A stretch of 64,000 bases of DNA. Origin: JAKFEE01 sp036675815 (GTDB lineage: Bacteria; Pseudomonadota; Alphaproteobacteria; Rhodospirillales; Magnetospirillaceae). Position 1 is the stretch's first letter, and the number at the start of each line of letters is the position of its first letter. The notes below the pieces were generated by a model that saw only the letters and a program-made list of their open reading frames with translations, did not search any database and had not been told where the DNA came from. Shown piece after piece: positions 24,819-32,969 of this stretch. Location: NCBI GenBank assembly GCA_036675815.1, contig JAKFEE010000021.1, positions 1-64,000 on the forward strand. Reading direction: 5' to 3'. A program made the translations under genes and the position numbers.

Positions 24819-25994
24819 ATGTCGCGCTTCGACGAAATCTGGCATCGCACGCTGGGCGAACTCGACGCCGCCGGCCGCCGCCGGCGCCTGCGCACCACCG
24901 AGGCCGTGGCCGACGCCACCATCGTCGTCGACGGCCGCCGGCTGGTCGACTTCAGCGCCAACGACTATCTGGGCCTGTCGCACCATCCCGACTTGATCCG
25001 CCGTGCCGCGGAATGGAGCGAACGGTGGGGGGCCGGTGCCGGCGCCTCGCGGCTGGTGCGCGGCAACCTGGCGCCGTTCGAGGCGGTCGAGGCGAAAGTC
25101 GCCGCCGCCAAGGGCGCCGAGGCCGCCCTGGTGTTCACCTCGGGCTTCCAGGCCAACGCCTCGATCCTGCCGGCATTGCTCGACGCCAAGGTGCTGGGCG
25201 CCGAGCCGCTGGTGTTCAGCGACCGCCTCAACCACGCCAGCATCCATCACGGCTGCGCCGCCGCCGGGGTGCGGCAGATCCGCTTCCGCCACAACGATCT
25301 CGACCATCTCGAGCAACTGCTGTCCGCCCACGCGGGCGACGGCCGGCCCAAGTTCATCCTCGGCGAGACCGTGTTCAGCATGGACGGCGACCGCAGCGAC
25401 GTACCGGCGCTGATCGATCTGGCCGAGCGCCACGACGCCTTCCTCTATCTCGACGAGGCCCATGCCACCGGCGTGCTCGGCGCGCGCGGCTTCGGCCTGG
25501 CCGCCGGCTACGCCAGCCGCATCGGCCTGGTCATGGGAACCTTCTCCAAGGCCCTCGGCGGCTTCGGCGCCTACGTCGCCGGCTCGGCGGCCCTGCGCGA
25601 CTACCTCATCAACCGCTGCAGCGGCCTGATCTATTCGACCGGCCTGCCGCCGGCGGTGCTGGGCGCCATGGACGCGGCGCTCGACCTGGTGCCGACGCTC
25701 GACGCGGCGCGGGTCCGCCTGCACGATACCGCCGAAACCTTCCGCCAGCGCCTCGGGCAAGCAGGATTGGACACCGGCGCCTCGTCGACCCAGATCGTGC
25801 CGGTGATCCTGGGCAGCGAGGAGCGGGCCATCGCAGTCGCCAAGGGGCTGGAGGCCGAAGGCCTGTTGGCCGTCGCCATCCGCCCGCCGACGGTCCCCCC
25901 CGGCACCAGCCGCCTGCGCGTCGCCTTCTCGGCCCTGCACACGCCGGAACAGGCCGATGATCTGGCGGCAACCATCGTGAGGCTGGCGGAATGA
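24819..25994 (+). CDS. bioF: 8-amino-7-oxononanoate synthase
   Basis: 391 aa PLP enzyme condensing pimeloyl-ACP with alanine, the first committed ring-forming step of biotin synthesis. Motifs: NDYLGLSHHPD near 48, GAGASRLVRGN, TSGFQANASILPAL, DEAHATGVLGARGFG, and the PLP lysine in TFSKALGGFGAYVAG near 245. Complete. It heads the plus-strand bio genes, but a repeat block of about 370 bp separates it from the next one. Confidence 0.95.
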   Translation: MSRFDEIWHRTLGELDAAGRRRRLRTTEAVADATIVVDGRRLVDFSANDYLGLSHHPDLIRRAAEWSERWGAGAGASRLVRGNLAPFEAVEAKVAAAKGAEAALVFTSGFQANASILPALLDAKVLGAEPLVFSDRLNHASIHHGCAAAGVRQIRFRHNDLDHLEQLLSAHAGDGRPKFILGETVFSMDGDRSDVPALIDLAERHDAFLYLDEAHATGVLGARGFGLAAGYASRIGLVMGTFSKALGGFGAYVAGSAALRDYLINRCSGLIYSTGLPPAVLGAMDAALDLVPTLDAARVRLHDTAETFRQRLGQAGLDTGASSTQIVPVILGSEERAIAVAKGLEAEGLLAVAIRPPTVPPGTSRLRVAFSALHTPEQADDLAATIVRLAE

Positions 25995-26015
25995 GGGACG
26001 ATCCCTTGGTGGCTC

Positions 26016-26249
26016 CCCGCTTTCGCGCGTGTGAAGGAACCCCCTTTTTCCGTCACCCCCGCGGAAGCGGGGGTCCATATCGGGGCCGCACAGCACCCGA
26101 CCTGCCAATGTCGTGCGGTGCGGCCATGGAGTCCCGCTTTCGAGCGTGTGAAGGAATTCCCTTTTTCGTCACCCCCGCGGAAGCGGGGGGCCATATTGGG
26201 GCCGCACAGCGCCCAAGCTACCGGATGTTGTGCGGTTCGGCGATGGATT
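26016..26249. repeat. Two tandem 117-bp repeat units in the bio cluster
   Basis: CCCGCTTTCG recurs at 26016, 26133 and 26250, an exact 117-bp period. Each unit contains GTGTGAAGGAA, a palindrome CACCCCCGCGGAAGCGGGGG, and CCATAT-GGGGCCGCACAGC. The copies differ at scattered positions. Together with the 45-bp repeats that follow, they fill the whole gap between bioF and the esterase gene; no gene is visible there. Confidence 0.8.
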
Positions 26250-26254
26250 CCCGC

Positions 26255-26367
26255 TTTCGCGGGAATGACGAAACAACTGAGCAATTCCTTCACGAACTCT
26301 TTCGCGGGAATGACGTAACAACTGACCGATTCCTTCACACGCTCTTTCGCGGGGATGACGACAAGAC
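26255..26367. repeat. 45-bp tandem repeats upstream of the BioH-like gene
   Basis: TTTCGCGGGAATGACG starts at 26255 and 26300, and TTTCGCGGGGATGACG at 26345, a 45-bp period with shared AACAACTGA and ATTCCTTCAC segments. The last, truncated unit ends at the ATG of the esterase gene, and its GGGGAT is the only visible ribosome-binding candidate. Confidence 0.75.
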
Positions 26368-26976
26368 ATGGGCGTGACCCTCGCCCTGATCCCCGGCTGG
26401 GGTCTCGACGCGGCGTTGTGCCGACCCTTGCGCGCGCTGCTCCCCGACAGCGTGGTCGTCAACATGCACGCGCCGCGATTGCCGGACGGGCCGCTGGTGG
26501 CGGTCGGCCATTCGCTGGGATTCGCCTGGGCTTTGCGCCAGGCGGTGCCATGGTCGGCGCTGGTATCGATCGGCGGTTTCGCTCGCTTCACCCGCGCCGA
26601 CGATTTCCCGCACGGGATTCACCCGCGGCTGCTCGCGCGCATGCGCGCCAAGCTGGCCGAGGCGCCGGCCGAGGTCCATGGCGACTTCATCAGACGCTGT
26701 GGCGGCGAGCCGCACGATGGGGCGCTCGACGTGCCCACCCTGGACCAGGGTCTGGGCTGGCTCGCCACGTGGGACGAGCGGCGGGCCCTCGCCGGCTGGC
26801 GCAAGCCGCTGCTGGCCTTGGCCGCCGCCGACGACGCCATCGTGCCCGAGGCCATGGCACGGCAGACCTTCGCCGACGCCCTGCGCCTGCGGGCCGATGG
26901 CGGTCATCTGCTGCCGCTGCGCCAGCCTGAATGGTGCGTGGCACAAATCCGCGATTTCCTGGCGGGGCTGCCATGA
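26368..26976 (+). CDS. Alpha/beta hydrolase, probable pimeloyl-ACP methyl ester esterase (BioH-like)
   Basis: 202 aa. Nucleophile Ser49 in VGHSLGF, acid region LAAADDAIVP near 155, and His in DGGHLLPLRQPEW near 176. Placed directly before bioC with a 4-nt ATGA overlap, so it most likely removes the methyl ester that BioC adds, releasing pimeloyl-ACP. It is shorter than E. coli BioH (256 aa), chiefly through a reduced cap. Whether it belongs to BioH or another of the several unrelated gatekeeper families needs a family search, so no symbol is given. Confidence 0.82.
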   Translation: MGVTLALIPGWGLDAALCRPLRALLPDSVVVNMHAPRLPDGPLVAVGHSLGFAWALRQAVPWSALVSIGGFARFTRADDFPHGIHPRLLARMRAKLAEAPAEVHGDFIRRCGGEPHDGALDVPTLDQGLGWLATWDERRALAGWRKPLLALAAADDAIVPEAMARQTFADALRLRADGGHLLPLRQPEWCVAQIRDFLAGLP

Positions 26977-27734
26977 GCCGGCGCAAGCAACGCATCGCCG
27001 CCGCCTTCGGCGCCGCCGCCGCCGACTACGACGCCGCCGCCGCCGTGCAGCGCCAAGCCGCCGAACGCCTGGCCGACCTGGCGGCGGCGCTGCCGCTGCC
27101 GGCGGGGCAGCGCGTCGAGATCGGCTGCGGCACCGGCTTCCTGTCGCGCCGGCTAGTGGAGCGCCTGCCCGGCGACTGGCTGATCACCGACATCGCCCCG
27201 GCCATGCTCGACAAGGCGGCCGTCAGCCTCGGCCAGCGAGCCCGCTTTCACGTCATGGACGGCGAAGCCCCGGACCTGGCGCCGGGTAGTTGCGCCCTGA
27301 TCGTCTCCAGCCTCGCCGTCCAATGGTTCGAGGATCTGCCGTTAGCCTTGCGCCGTCTGTCGCGTTGCCTCACGCCGGGCGGCCATCTGGCCTTCGCCAC
27401 GCTGGGCAGCGGCACCTTCGTCGAGTGGCGCCGTGCCCATGCCGAGCTCGGCGTCGGCTGCGGCACGCCCGACTTCCCCGACCCTGCGGCATTGGCCGCG
27501 CAGTGGCCCGCCGGTGGCTGCGGCCGCGTGCAGCGCGAGCGCATCACCGCCCGCTATGAGGACGGGCGCGCCTTCACCCACAGCCTCAAGCAACTGGGGG
27601 CGCATGTGGCGCACGGCGAGCATGCACCGCTGAACGCAGGGACCTTCCGCCGCCTGCTGCGTCAGTTCGATCATGGCTGCACCATGAGCTACGACGTGCT
27701 CTACGGTCTGTTCACCAGGGACGGTGCGCGGTGA
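26973..27734 (+). CDS. bioC: Malonyl-ACP O-methyltransferase
   Basis: 253 aa class I SAM methyltransferase that methylates malonyl-ACP to start pimelate synthesis. FGAAAADYDAAAAVQRQAAE at the N-terminus is the BioC signature; the SAM site is VEIGCGTGFLSRRL, with DIAPAMLDKA and SSLAVQWFEDLP following. Start overlaps the esterase stop; the stop overlaps the bioD start. The coupling and order support BioC over other methyltransferases. Confidence 0.93.
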   Translation: MSRRKQRIAAAFGAAAADYDAAAAVQRQAAERLADLAAALPLPAGQRVEIGCGTGFLSRRLVERLPGDWLITDIAPAMLDKAAVSLGQRARFHVMDGEAPDLAPGSCALIVSSLAVQWFEDLPLALRRLSRCLTPGGHLAFATLGSGTFVEWRRAHAELGVGCGTPDFPDPAALAAQWPAGGCGRVQRERITARYEDGRAFTHSLKQLGAHVAHGEHAPLNAGTFRRLLRQFDHGCTMSYDVLYGLFTRDGAR

Positions 27735-28354
27735 AAGGCGTGTTCGTCACCGGCACCGACACCAATGTCGGCAAGACCGTGATCTCGGCCTGGCTGGTGC
27801 GCGGCTGGGCCGCCGACTATTGGAAGCCGGTGCAGACCGGCGCCGCCGCAGACCGCGACGCCGATGCCGTCCGCGCCCTGGCCGGCATGGCTGCGCCGCA
27901 GCGCGTCCACCCGTCGACCTGGGAGCTCGAGGCACCGCTGTCGCCGCACATCGCCGCCGACTTGGAAGGCCGGCAGATCGCCCTGGCCGATTTCGCCCTG
28001 CCCGCCACCACGCGGCCGCTGGTGGTCGAGGGTGCCGGCGGCATCCTGGTGCCGTTGAACGGCCGTGATCTCATGGTCGATTTGGCGGTGGCGCTGCGTC
28101 TGCCGGTGCTGATCGTGGCACGCAGCGGCCTCGGCACCATCAACCACACGCTCCTCACCGTCCAGGCTCTGCGGCGACGCGACGCCGCCGTCGCCGGCGT
28201 GGTCATGGCCGGGCCGCCCGACGCCGACAACCGCCGCAGCATCGAGCGTTTCGCCGAAGTTTCGGTGCTTGCCGAAATCCCCTTGCTGGCGCCGTTGACG
28301 CCGCAGACGCTGGCGGCGCTGCCGCCGCCTTCCTTCGCCCCGGAGCTGCCATGA
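27731..28354 (+). CDS. bioD: ATP-dependent dethiobiotin synthetase
   Basis: 207 aa. Closes the ureido ring of 7,8-diaminopelargonic acid using CO2 and ATP. P-loop GTDTNVGKT at residues 8-16, WKPVQTG near 31, VVEGAGGILVPL near 98 and TINHTLLTVQALR near 137. The start codon is GTG, forming GTGA with the bioC stop. The end overlaps the bioA start by 4 nt. Confidence 0.95.
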   Translation: MKGVFVTGTDTNVGKTVISAWLVRGWAADYWKPVQTGAAADRDADAVRALAGMAAPQRVHPSTWELEAPLSPHIAADLEGRQIALADFALPATTRPLVVEGAGGILVPLNGRDLMVDLAVALRLPVLIVARSGLGTINHTLLTVQALRRRDAAVAGVVMAGPPDADNRRSIERFAEVSVLAEIPLLAPLTPQTLAALPPPSFAPELP

Positions 28355-29646
28355 GCATCACCGAACTCGACCGCCGCCACATCTGGCACCCGTTCACCCA
28401 GGCGCAGACCACCCCGACACCGCCAGTGGCCACCGCCGGGCGCGGCGCCGTCATCGTCGGCGAGGACGGCCGCGAGTATCTCGACATGGTGTCATCGTGG
28501 TGGGTGAACCTGCACGGCCACGCCCAGCCGGCCATCGCCCAGGCCATCGCCAAGCAGGCGATGCAGCTCGAACAAGTGATCTTCGCCGAGTTCACCCACG
28601 CCCCCGCCGTCGAATTGGCCGCGGCGGTGTGCCGGCTGCTGCCCGACGACCTCGACCGCGTGTTCTATTCCGACGACGGCTCGACCGCCGTCGAGGTGGC
28701 GCTGAAGATGGCGCTTCAGTACTGGGGCAATCTCGGCCAAGGCCACAAAACCCGCTTCGTCGCCTTCGACGGCGCTTACCACGGTGATACCGTCGGCGCC
28801 ATGTCGGCGGGCGCCGCGTCGGGCTATTTCCGCGCTTGGAACAGCGTGCTGTTCCCCGTCGGCTTCGCTCCCTTCCCCGCCACCTGGGACGACGATGCCG
28901 AAGTCGAGGCCAAGGAGGCGCAGGCGCTGGCGGCAATCGAGGGACTGCTGGCCGCCGGCGACGTTGCCGGGGTTATCATCGAGCCGCTGATCCAGGGGGC
29001 CGGCGGCATGCGCATGTGCCGGCCGCAGTTCCTGCAGCGTCTGGCCACGCTGGTGCGCCAGGCCGAGGCACTGCTGATCTTCGACGAGGTCATGACCGGC
29101 TTCGGCCGCACCGGCGAACTGTTCGCCTGCGTGAAGGCGCAGGTGACGCCCGACCTGATCTGCCTGTCCAAGGGCCTCACCGGCGGCTTCCTGCCGCTGT
29201 CCATGACCGTGGCGCGCGAGGGCATCTACCAGGCCTTCCTCGGCGAGTCGATCGGCCGAGCCTTCCTCCATGGCCATTCCTATACCGCCAATCCACTCGG
29301 CTGCGCCGCCGGGCTGGCGTCGCTGGCGCTGTTGACCGATGCGGACTGCCAAGCCCGCATCGCGGCGGTCGAGCAGACCCATCGGCACGAACTGGACCGG
29401 TTGCGCGGCCATGCCAAGGTGCGGCGCACGCGGCTGATGGGCACCATCGCCGCCTTCGAGGTAGCGGGCGCCGACAGCGGCTACGGCGCCGGCATCGGGC
29501 AGGCGATCAAGCAATATTGCCTCGCCCGGGGCGTGCTGCTGCGGCCTTTGGGCGAGGTGTGTTACCTGCTGCCACCCTATTGCACATCGAACGAGCAGCT
29601 TCGCTTCGCCTGGCGCGTGCTCGGCGACGCTGTCGAACAGATCTAG
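28351..29646 (+). CDS. bioA: Adenosylmethionine-8-amino-7-oxononanoate aminotransferase
   Basis: 431 aa class III PLP transaminase that uses SAM as amino donor to make diaminopelargonic acid. RRHIWHPFTQ at the N-terminus and the SSWWVNLHGH loop are BioA hallmarks. YSDDGSTAVEVALKMA, YHGDTVGAMS, FDEVMTGFGRTG and the PLP lysine in CLSKGLTGGFLPLS are intact. Last gene of the coupled esterase-bioC-bioD-bioA series. Confidence 0.95.
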   Translation: MSITELDRRHIWHPFTQAQTTPTPPVATAGRGAVIVGEDGREYLDMVSSWWVNLHGHAQPAIAQAIAKQAMQLEQVIFAEFTHAPAVELAAAVCRLLPDDLDRVFYSDDGSTAVEVALKMALQYWGNLGQGHKTRFVAFDGAYHGDTVGAMSAGAASGYFRAWNSVLFPVGFAPFPATWDDDAEVEAKEAQALAAIEGLLAAGDVAGVIIEPLIQGAGGMRMCRPQFLQRLATLVRQAEALLIFDEVMTGFGRTGELFACVKAQVTPDLICLSKGLTGGFLPLSMTVAREGIYQAFLGESIGRAFLHGHSYTANPLGCAAGLASLALLTDADCQARIAAVEQTHRHELDRLRGHAKVRRTRLMGTIAAFEVAGADSGYGAGIGQAIKQYCLARGVLLRPLGEVCYLLPPYCTSNEQLRFAWRVLGDAVEQI

Positions 29647-29736
29647 CGCCGCCTTGGAACCAGCCCACGCCCGGAAGCATTAATCCGACGTGTCCGCGCC
29701 GATTCGCGGCGTGAGTTGGACCAAGGAGGAGCTTCG

Positions 29737-30261
29737 ATGAAGAAGACATTCGCTTCCATCGCCGTGCTCGGCCTGATGCTGGCGGGGCCGGCCGTCGCCG
29801 CCGGCTACGGCAGCAGCGGCAGCAGCACTAGCAGCAGCACGATGGATCAGAGCAGCCAGAGCCCCGGCGAGAGCGCCCAGAGGGGCTCGGACCTGTCCGA
29901 TCAGACCGCCTCCGGCACCAGCGGCATGAGCCAGCTGGAGCGCTCGGGCCAGACGGCAGCCCTCAGTCAGGACAAGGAGGTCGTGCGCCAGGTCCAGGAG
30001 CAGCTGAAGAGCAGCGGCTATGACGTCGGCCAGGTCGACGGCATCTACGGGCCTCAGACCCGGCAGGCCCTGACGCAGTATCAGAAGGACAAGGGCCTGA
30101 CGGCAAGCGGCGAGATCGACCAGCAACTGCTGGCGGGCATGGACATCGACGCACCGCAAGTAGCCAGGACCCCCGACGAGCCGTCGCAGCAGCCTTTGCG
30201 CGAGCAGTCCGACGAGGGATTTAACGTCCAGCAGCCGGCCGAAGAGGGCGGCAATCGCTGA
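29737..30261 (+). CDS. Secreted peptidoglycan-binding domain protein
   Basis: 174 aa. Signal peptide (1-22), then a Ser/Gln-rich low-complexity region (about 25-75). A PG_binding_1 domain spans about 85-145: VRQVQEQLKSSGYDVGQVDG, YGPQTRQALTQYQKDKGL, and TASGEIDQQLL. A Pro/Gln-rich tail follows. No catalytic domain, so it probably anchors to murein. A strong AAGGAGGAG precedes the chosen start, which fixes the signal peptide. Confidence 0.85.
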   Translation: MKKTFASIAVLGLMLAGPAVAAGYGSSGSSTSSSTMDQSSQSPGESAQRGSDLSDQTASGTSGMSQLERSGQTAALSQDKEVVRQVQEQLKSSGYDVGQVDGIYGPQTRQALTQYQKDKGLTASGEIDQQLLAGMDIDAPQVARTPDEPSQQPLREQSDEGFNVQQPAEEGGNR

Positions 30262-30288
30262 TGGCCTCTCCTGCCCATCCCCTACCGC

Positions 30289-30310
30289 AGGGCCGCCTCC
30301 GGGCGGCCCT
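30289..30310 (+). terminator. Weak hairpin after the peptidoglycan-binding gene
   Basis: AGGGCCGCC-TCCG-GGCGGCCCT, a 9-bp stem followed only by CCGCTTT, so a possible terminator without a strong T tract. Confidence 0.4.
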
Positions 30311-30330
30311 CCGCTTTGGCGCCATCTCCC

Positions 30331-30353
30331 CCTCTCCCGCAAGCGGGCGAGGG
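30331..30353. repeat. Palindromic repeat (CTCTCCCGC family), copy 2
   Basis: CCTCTCCCGCAAGCGGGCGA followed by GGG: a one-mismatch version of the element between the HxlR and oxidoreductase genes. Confidence 0.7.
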
Positions 30354-30495
30354 AGCGCGCTCGGAGCTTGGCGGGCCGATGCGCAACGGCATGCACATAA
30401 GTCGCGGTTTTCGCACTTTCGGTTCCGTGCTATCACTCCCCTGATTTGAGAGGCATTCGCATTTCGGCTTGCGTCGGCGCTATGCGCATGGCACG

Positions 30496-30516
30496 CTGCG
30501 GTCATTGCGAATGAGT
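30496..30516 (+). promoter_or_regulatory. Possible iron-regulator dyad upstream of the ferric-binding protein
   Basis: TGCGAAT and ATTGCA flank an 8-nt centre about 40 bp before the start, resembling the TGCAAAT/ATTTGCA pattern of alphaproteobacterial Fur-type sites. The match is imperfect and the assignment rests mainly on the iron-uptake gene downstream. Confidence 0.25.
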
Positions 30517-30557
30517 GACGATTGCATTTTGAATCTTTGAAGAGGGGGATACCGATC

Positions 30558-31577
30558 GTGAAGGCCCGTCTGTTGGGCGGCATGTTTGCCGCTCTCGCCG
30601 TTGCCGCAGCCCTGCCGGCTTCCGCCGCCGAGGTCAACGTCTACTCGGCCCGCAAGGACAATCTGATCAAGCCGTTGCTGGATGCCTTCACCGACAAGAC
30701 CGGCATCAAGGTGAACCTGCTGACCGCGGATGCCGACCAGCTGATCGAGCGCTTGAAGAGCGAAGGCGTCAACAGCCCGGCCGACGTTCTCATCACCACC
30801 GACGCCGGCCGCCTGCACCGCGCCGAAGCCGAAAAGCTGCTGCAGCCCATCCAGTCGGCGGTGCTGTCCGAGAACATCCCGGCGAACATGCGTGACCCCG
30901 AGAACCAATGGTTCGGACTATCGCAACGCGCCCGCGTGGTCTTCTATGCCAAGGACCGGGTCAAACCGGCCGAGCTGTCGACCTATGCCGATCTCGCCGA
31001 TCCCAAGTGGAAGGGTCGCATCTGCATCCGCAGCTCCAACAGCGTCTACAACCAGTCGATGCTGGCGGCATTCATCGCCAATATGGGCGCCGAGAAGGCG
31101 GAAAGCTGGGCCAAGGGTATCGTCGCCAACATGGCGCGCAAGCCGCAGGGCGGCGATCGTGACCAGATCAAGGCGGTGGCCGCCGGGGAATGCGACGTCG
31201 CCGTCGCCAACACCTACTATTACGCCGGCATGCTGACCGGCAAGAACGAGGCCGACAAGAAGGTGGCCGAACAGGTGGCGATCTTCTTCCCCGATCAGAA
31301 GGGCGACGGCGTCCACGTCAACGTCTCCGGCGCCGGCGTGACCGCCAGCAGCAAGAACAAGGCCGAGGCGGTGAAGCTGCTCGAGTTCCTGTCGGGCGAA
31401 GAGGCGCAGCGCATCTACGCCGACGTCAATCAGGAGTACCCGGTCACCCCGGGCGTGGCATGGTCCTCGGTGGTCGAGGGCTGGGGCCGCTTCAAGGCCG
31501 ACGACCTGAACGTCGGCGCCTTGGGCGACAACAATGCCGAGGCGGTCAAGATCTTCGACCGCGCCGGCTGGCGTTGA
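30558..31577 (+). CDS. Ferric-iron ABC transporter substrate-binding protein (FbpA/FutA type)
   Basis: 339 aa. Signal peptide (1-23, PASAAEVNVYS). The mature protein begins with VNVYSARKDNL, and NTYYYAGML near 220 supplies the tandem Tyr residues that bind Fe3+ in this family; a further Tyr is in the first motif. FLSGEEAQRIYADVNQEYPV is the typical C-terminal block. A GTG start is preferred because GAGGGGG lies about 10 nt upstream and the signal peptide is standard. No permease or ATPase gene adjoins it, so partners must be elsewhere. Confidence 0.9.
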   Translation: MKARLLGGMFAALAVAAALPASAAEVNVYSARKDNLIKPLLDAFTDKTGIKVNLLTADADQLIERLKSEGVNSPADVLITTDAGRLHRAEAEKLLQPIQSAVLSENIPANMRDPENQWFGLSQRARVVFYAKDRVKPAELSTYADLADPKWKGRICIRSSNSVYNQSMLAAFIANMGAEKAESWAKGIVANMARKPQGGDRDQIKAVAAGECDVAVANTYYYAGMLTGKNEADKKVAEQVAIFFPDQKGDGVHVNVSGAGVTASSKNKAEAVKLLEFLSGEEAQRIYADVNQEYPVTPGVAWSSVVEGWGRFKADDLNVGALGDNNAEAVKIFDRAGWR

Positions 31578-31585
31578 TTCATCCG

Positions 31586-31615
31586 CCGGCGGAGGCCTGC
31601 CTCCGCCGGTTTCTT
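31586..31615 (+). terminator. Rho-independent terminator after the ferric-binding protein gene
   Basis: CCGGCGGAGG-CCTG-CCTCCGCCGG forms a 10-bp stem followed by TTTCTT, 9 nt after the stop codon. The tiny gene downstream lies beyond it and would need read-through or its own promoter. Confidence 0.7.
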
Positions 31616-31631
31616 CCAAGGGGAGAATTCG

Positions 31632-31766
31632 ATGGTCCTGTGGCGCAGCATGAACTCCCGGACATTCGCCGATGCCCTTGCCTATCTGTTCCGTCCCAGG
31701 CCTCAGGCGAAGGATGCCCCCGCCGCCAAGGCCGTCCCCCTGCGCAAGCCGCCCCATAAAGTATAG
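31632..31766 (+). CDS. Small basic protein, 44 aa, unknown
   Basis: Begins MVLWRSMNSRTFADALAYLF and ends with a Pro/Lys-rich tail. GGGGAGAA lies 7 nt upstream, an unusually good ribosome-binding site, and codon usage is like its neighbours. It follows the ferric-binding protein terminator by about 20 nt. No motif recognised; an amphipathic first half is possible. Confidence 0.5.
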   Translation: MVLWRSMNSRTFADALAYLFRPRPQAKDAPAAKAVPLRKPPHKV

Positions 31767-31776
31767 GCCTATCCGA

Positions 31777-31792
31777 TGGAGCTCCGCGTTCC
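31777..31792. repeat. Dispersed GGAGCTCCGCG element copy
   Basis: TGGAGCTCCGCGTTCC with one mismatch to the copy after tsaC, preceded by GCCTATCCGATGGAG, which also precedes the copy near 5.89 kb. Confidence 0.5.
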
Positions 31793-31798
31793 GTGGCG

Positions 31799-32845
31799 TC
31801 AGCCCTGCGGCCAGGCCGCGGCGGACAGCCACGTCAGCGCCCGCGACCACATGGCCCTGTGGCAACGAAGCCCGACCAGCGCGGTGAGATGGGGGAAGCC
31901 GGTCCCTGGCTCGGGCCGCACCTCGATGACCAGCTTCTCGCGCGCCGCCGCCGCCCCGAGGAAGGGCTGCACCGCCTGGGGTGGAACGATCGCGCTGTCG
32001 GGGTCTACGATGGCCAGCAGCGGGGCATGAATGCCTCCAGGCCCGAGCGTTCCCTCGCCGAGATCGAGCCTGCCCCGATGGAACGCATTGCAGCGATACA
32101 GCAGCTCCGTCACGTCCGCGAACAAGCGTCGCGGCATCGGCAATTCGTCCAGCACCCACCGCTCGACGCGCAGGTGGCGGCGCAGGCCGTCCCAGTCGGC
32201 GGCGGTTGCCATCAGGTCGGCCCAGCGGCCGTACTGAAAGACCTCGGGCGCCGCCGCCGCCGCGAAGGCCGACAGGAATGCCCCGGGCACACTGGCGTGG
32301 AACGGCAAAAGGGGCTCGACGGCCGCATGTGCCGCAACCAGCCGCGAAAAGCTGCCGCCGCCCGAGCCGAAACACAGCGGCGCCTCGACAACGGCCAACG
32401 CCGCCACCGCAGCCGGTCTCTGCGCGGCGGCGATTGCCGCCAGCGTCCCGCCCAGGGAGTGGCCGATCACCATGGGCGGCGACCGGTGCCGCCGCGCGAC
32501 GATGCCGAGCGTGGCCACCAGATCGCGGGCATTGTCGTACAGGCCGTAACCGGCAGCGGCATCGTCGCGCCACTCGCACAGGTATACGGCAAGGCCGTGA
32601 CCCAGGCAGCGCCGCACCACGCTGACCTTAGGCTCCAGATCCCAGATGTAATGACGCTTGATGGGTGCCGGGACGAGAAGGACGGGCCGCCCCGCGCCGC
32701 CGTAGGCGCGCAGGCGTAGTCCGGGCAGCGAGACGAGGCACTCGGCCCGGCTCTCCTCGGGACCGAAGCCGCAGGCAGCGAGCACCCCTCCCTGGGCGCG
32801 TCGCACCACGTCCATCATTGCAAAGGCCGCACCTGTCCAGGGCAT
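31799..32845 (-). CDS. PhaC-like alpha/beta hydrolase with serine nucleophile
   Basis: 348 aa. RPVLLVPAPIKRHYIWDL and VVRRCLGHGLAVYLCEWRD resemble class I/III polyhydroxyalkanoate synthases (LLVxxxxNRxYIxDL, SVVRxLxxxGxxVxLxDW). The nucleophile elbow is VIGHSLGG (Ser130), where true synthases have Cys in GxCxGG. It is therefore more likely a depolymerase-like or ester hydrolase. Asp in IVDPDSAIVPP and a late His in GTGFPHLTALVG complete a triad. The start is uncertain: inner Met codons 10 and 11 are alternatives. Confidence 0.7.
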   Translation of the reverse strand: MPWTGAAFAMMDVVRRAQGGVLAACGFGPEESRAECLVSLPGLRLRAYGGAGRPVLLVPAPIKRHYIWDLEPKVSVVRRCLGHGLAVYLCEWRDDAAAGYGLYDNARDLVATLGIVARRHRSPPMVIGHSLGGTLAAIAAAQRPAAVAALAVVEAPLCFGSGGGSFSRLVAAHAAVEPLLPFHASVPGAFLSAFAAAAAPEVFQYGRWADLMATAADWDGLRRHLRVERWVLDELPMPRRLFADVTELLYRCNAFHRGRLDLGEGTLGPGGIHAPLLAIVDPDSAIVPPQAVQPFLGAAAAREKLVIEVRPEPGTGFPHLTALVGLRCHRAMWSRALTWLSAAAWPQG

Positions 32846-32969
32846 GGCGAGCCGCCGGGCTCATTCCGCGAGGGATCTGCGAGAATCCCTATGGTGCGTG
32901 CGCGCGATCCGCCGGTGCTGATCCAGATCAACCGGCGGAACTCGCCAGACCGGGCGATTCAGGCGGGAT

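Noticed and set aside
26016..26367. CRISPR-like array
   Set aside because: Units are contiguous tandem repeats with 117- and 45-bp periods, no short identical repeats alternating with unique spacers, and no cas genes.
31799..32845. Polyhydroxyalkanoate synthase (phaC)
   Set aside because: The catalytic Cys is replaced by Ser in GHSLGG.
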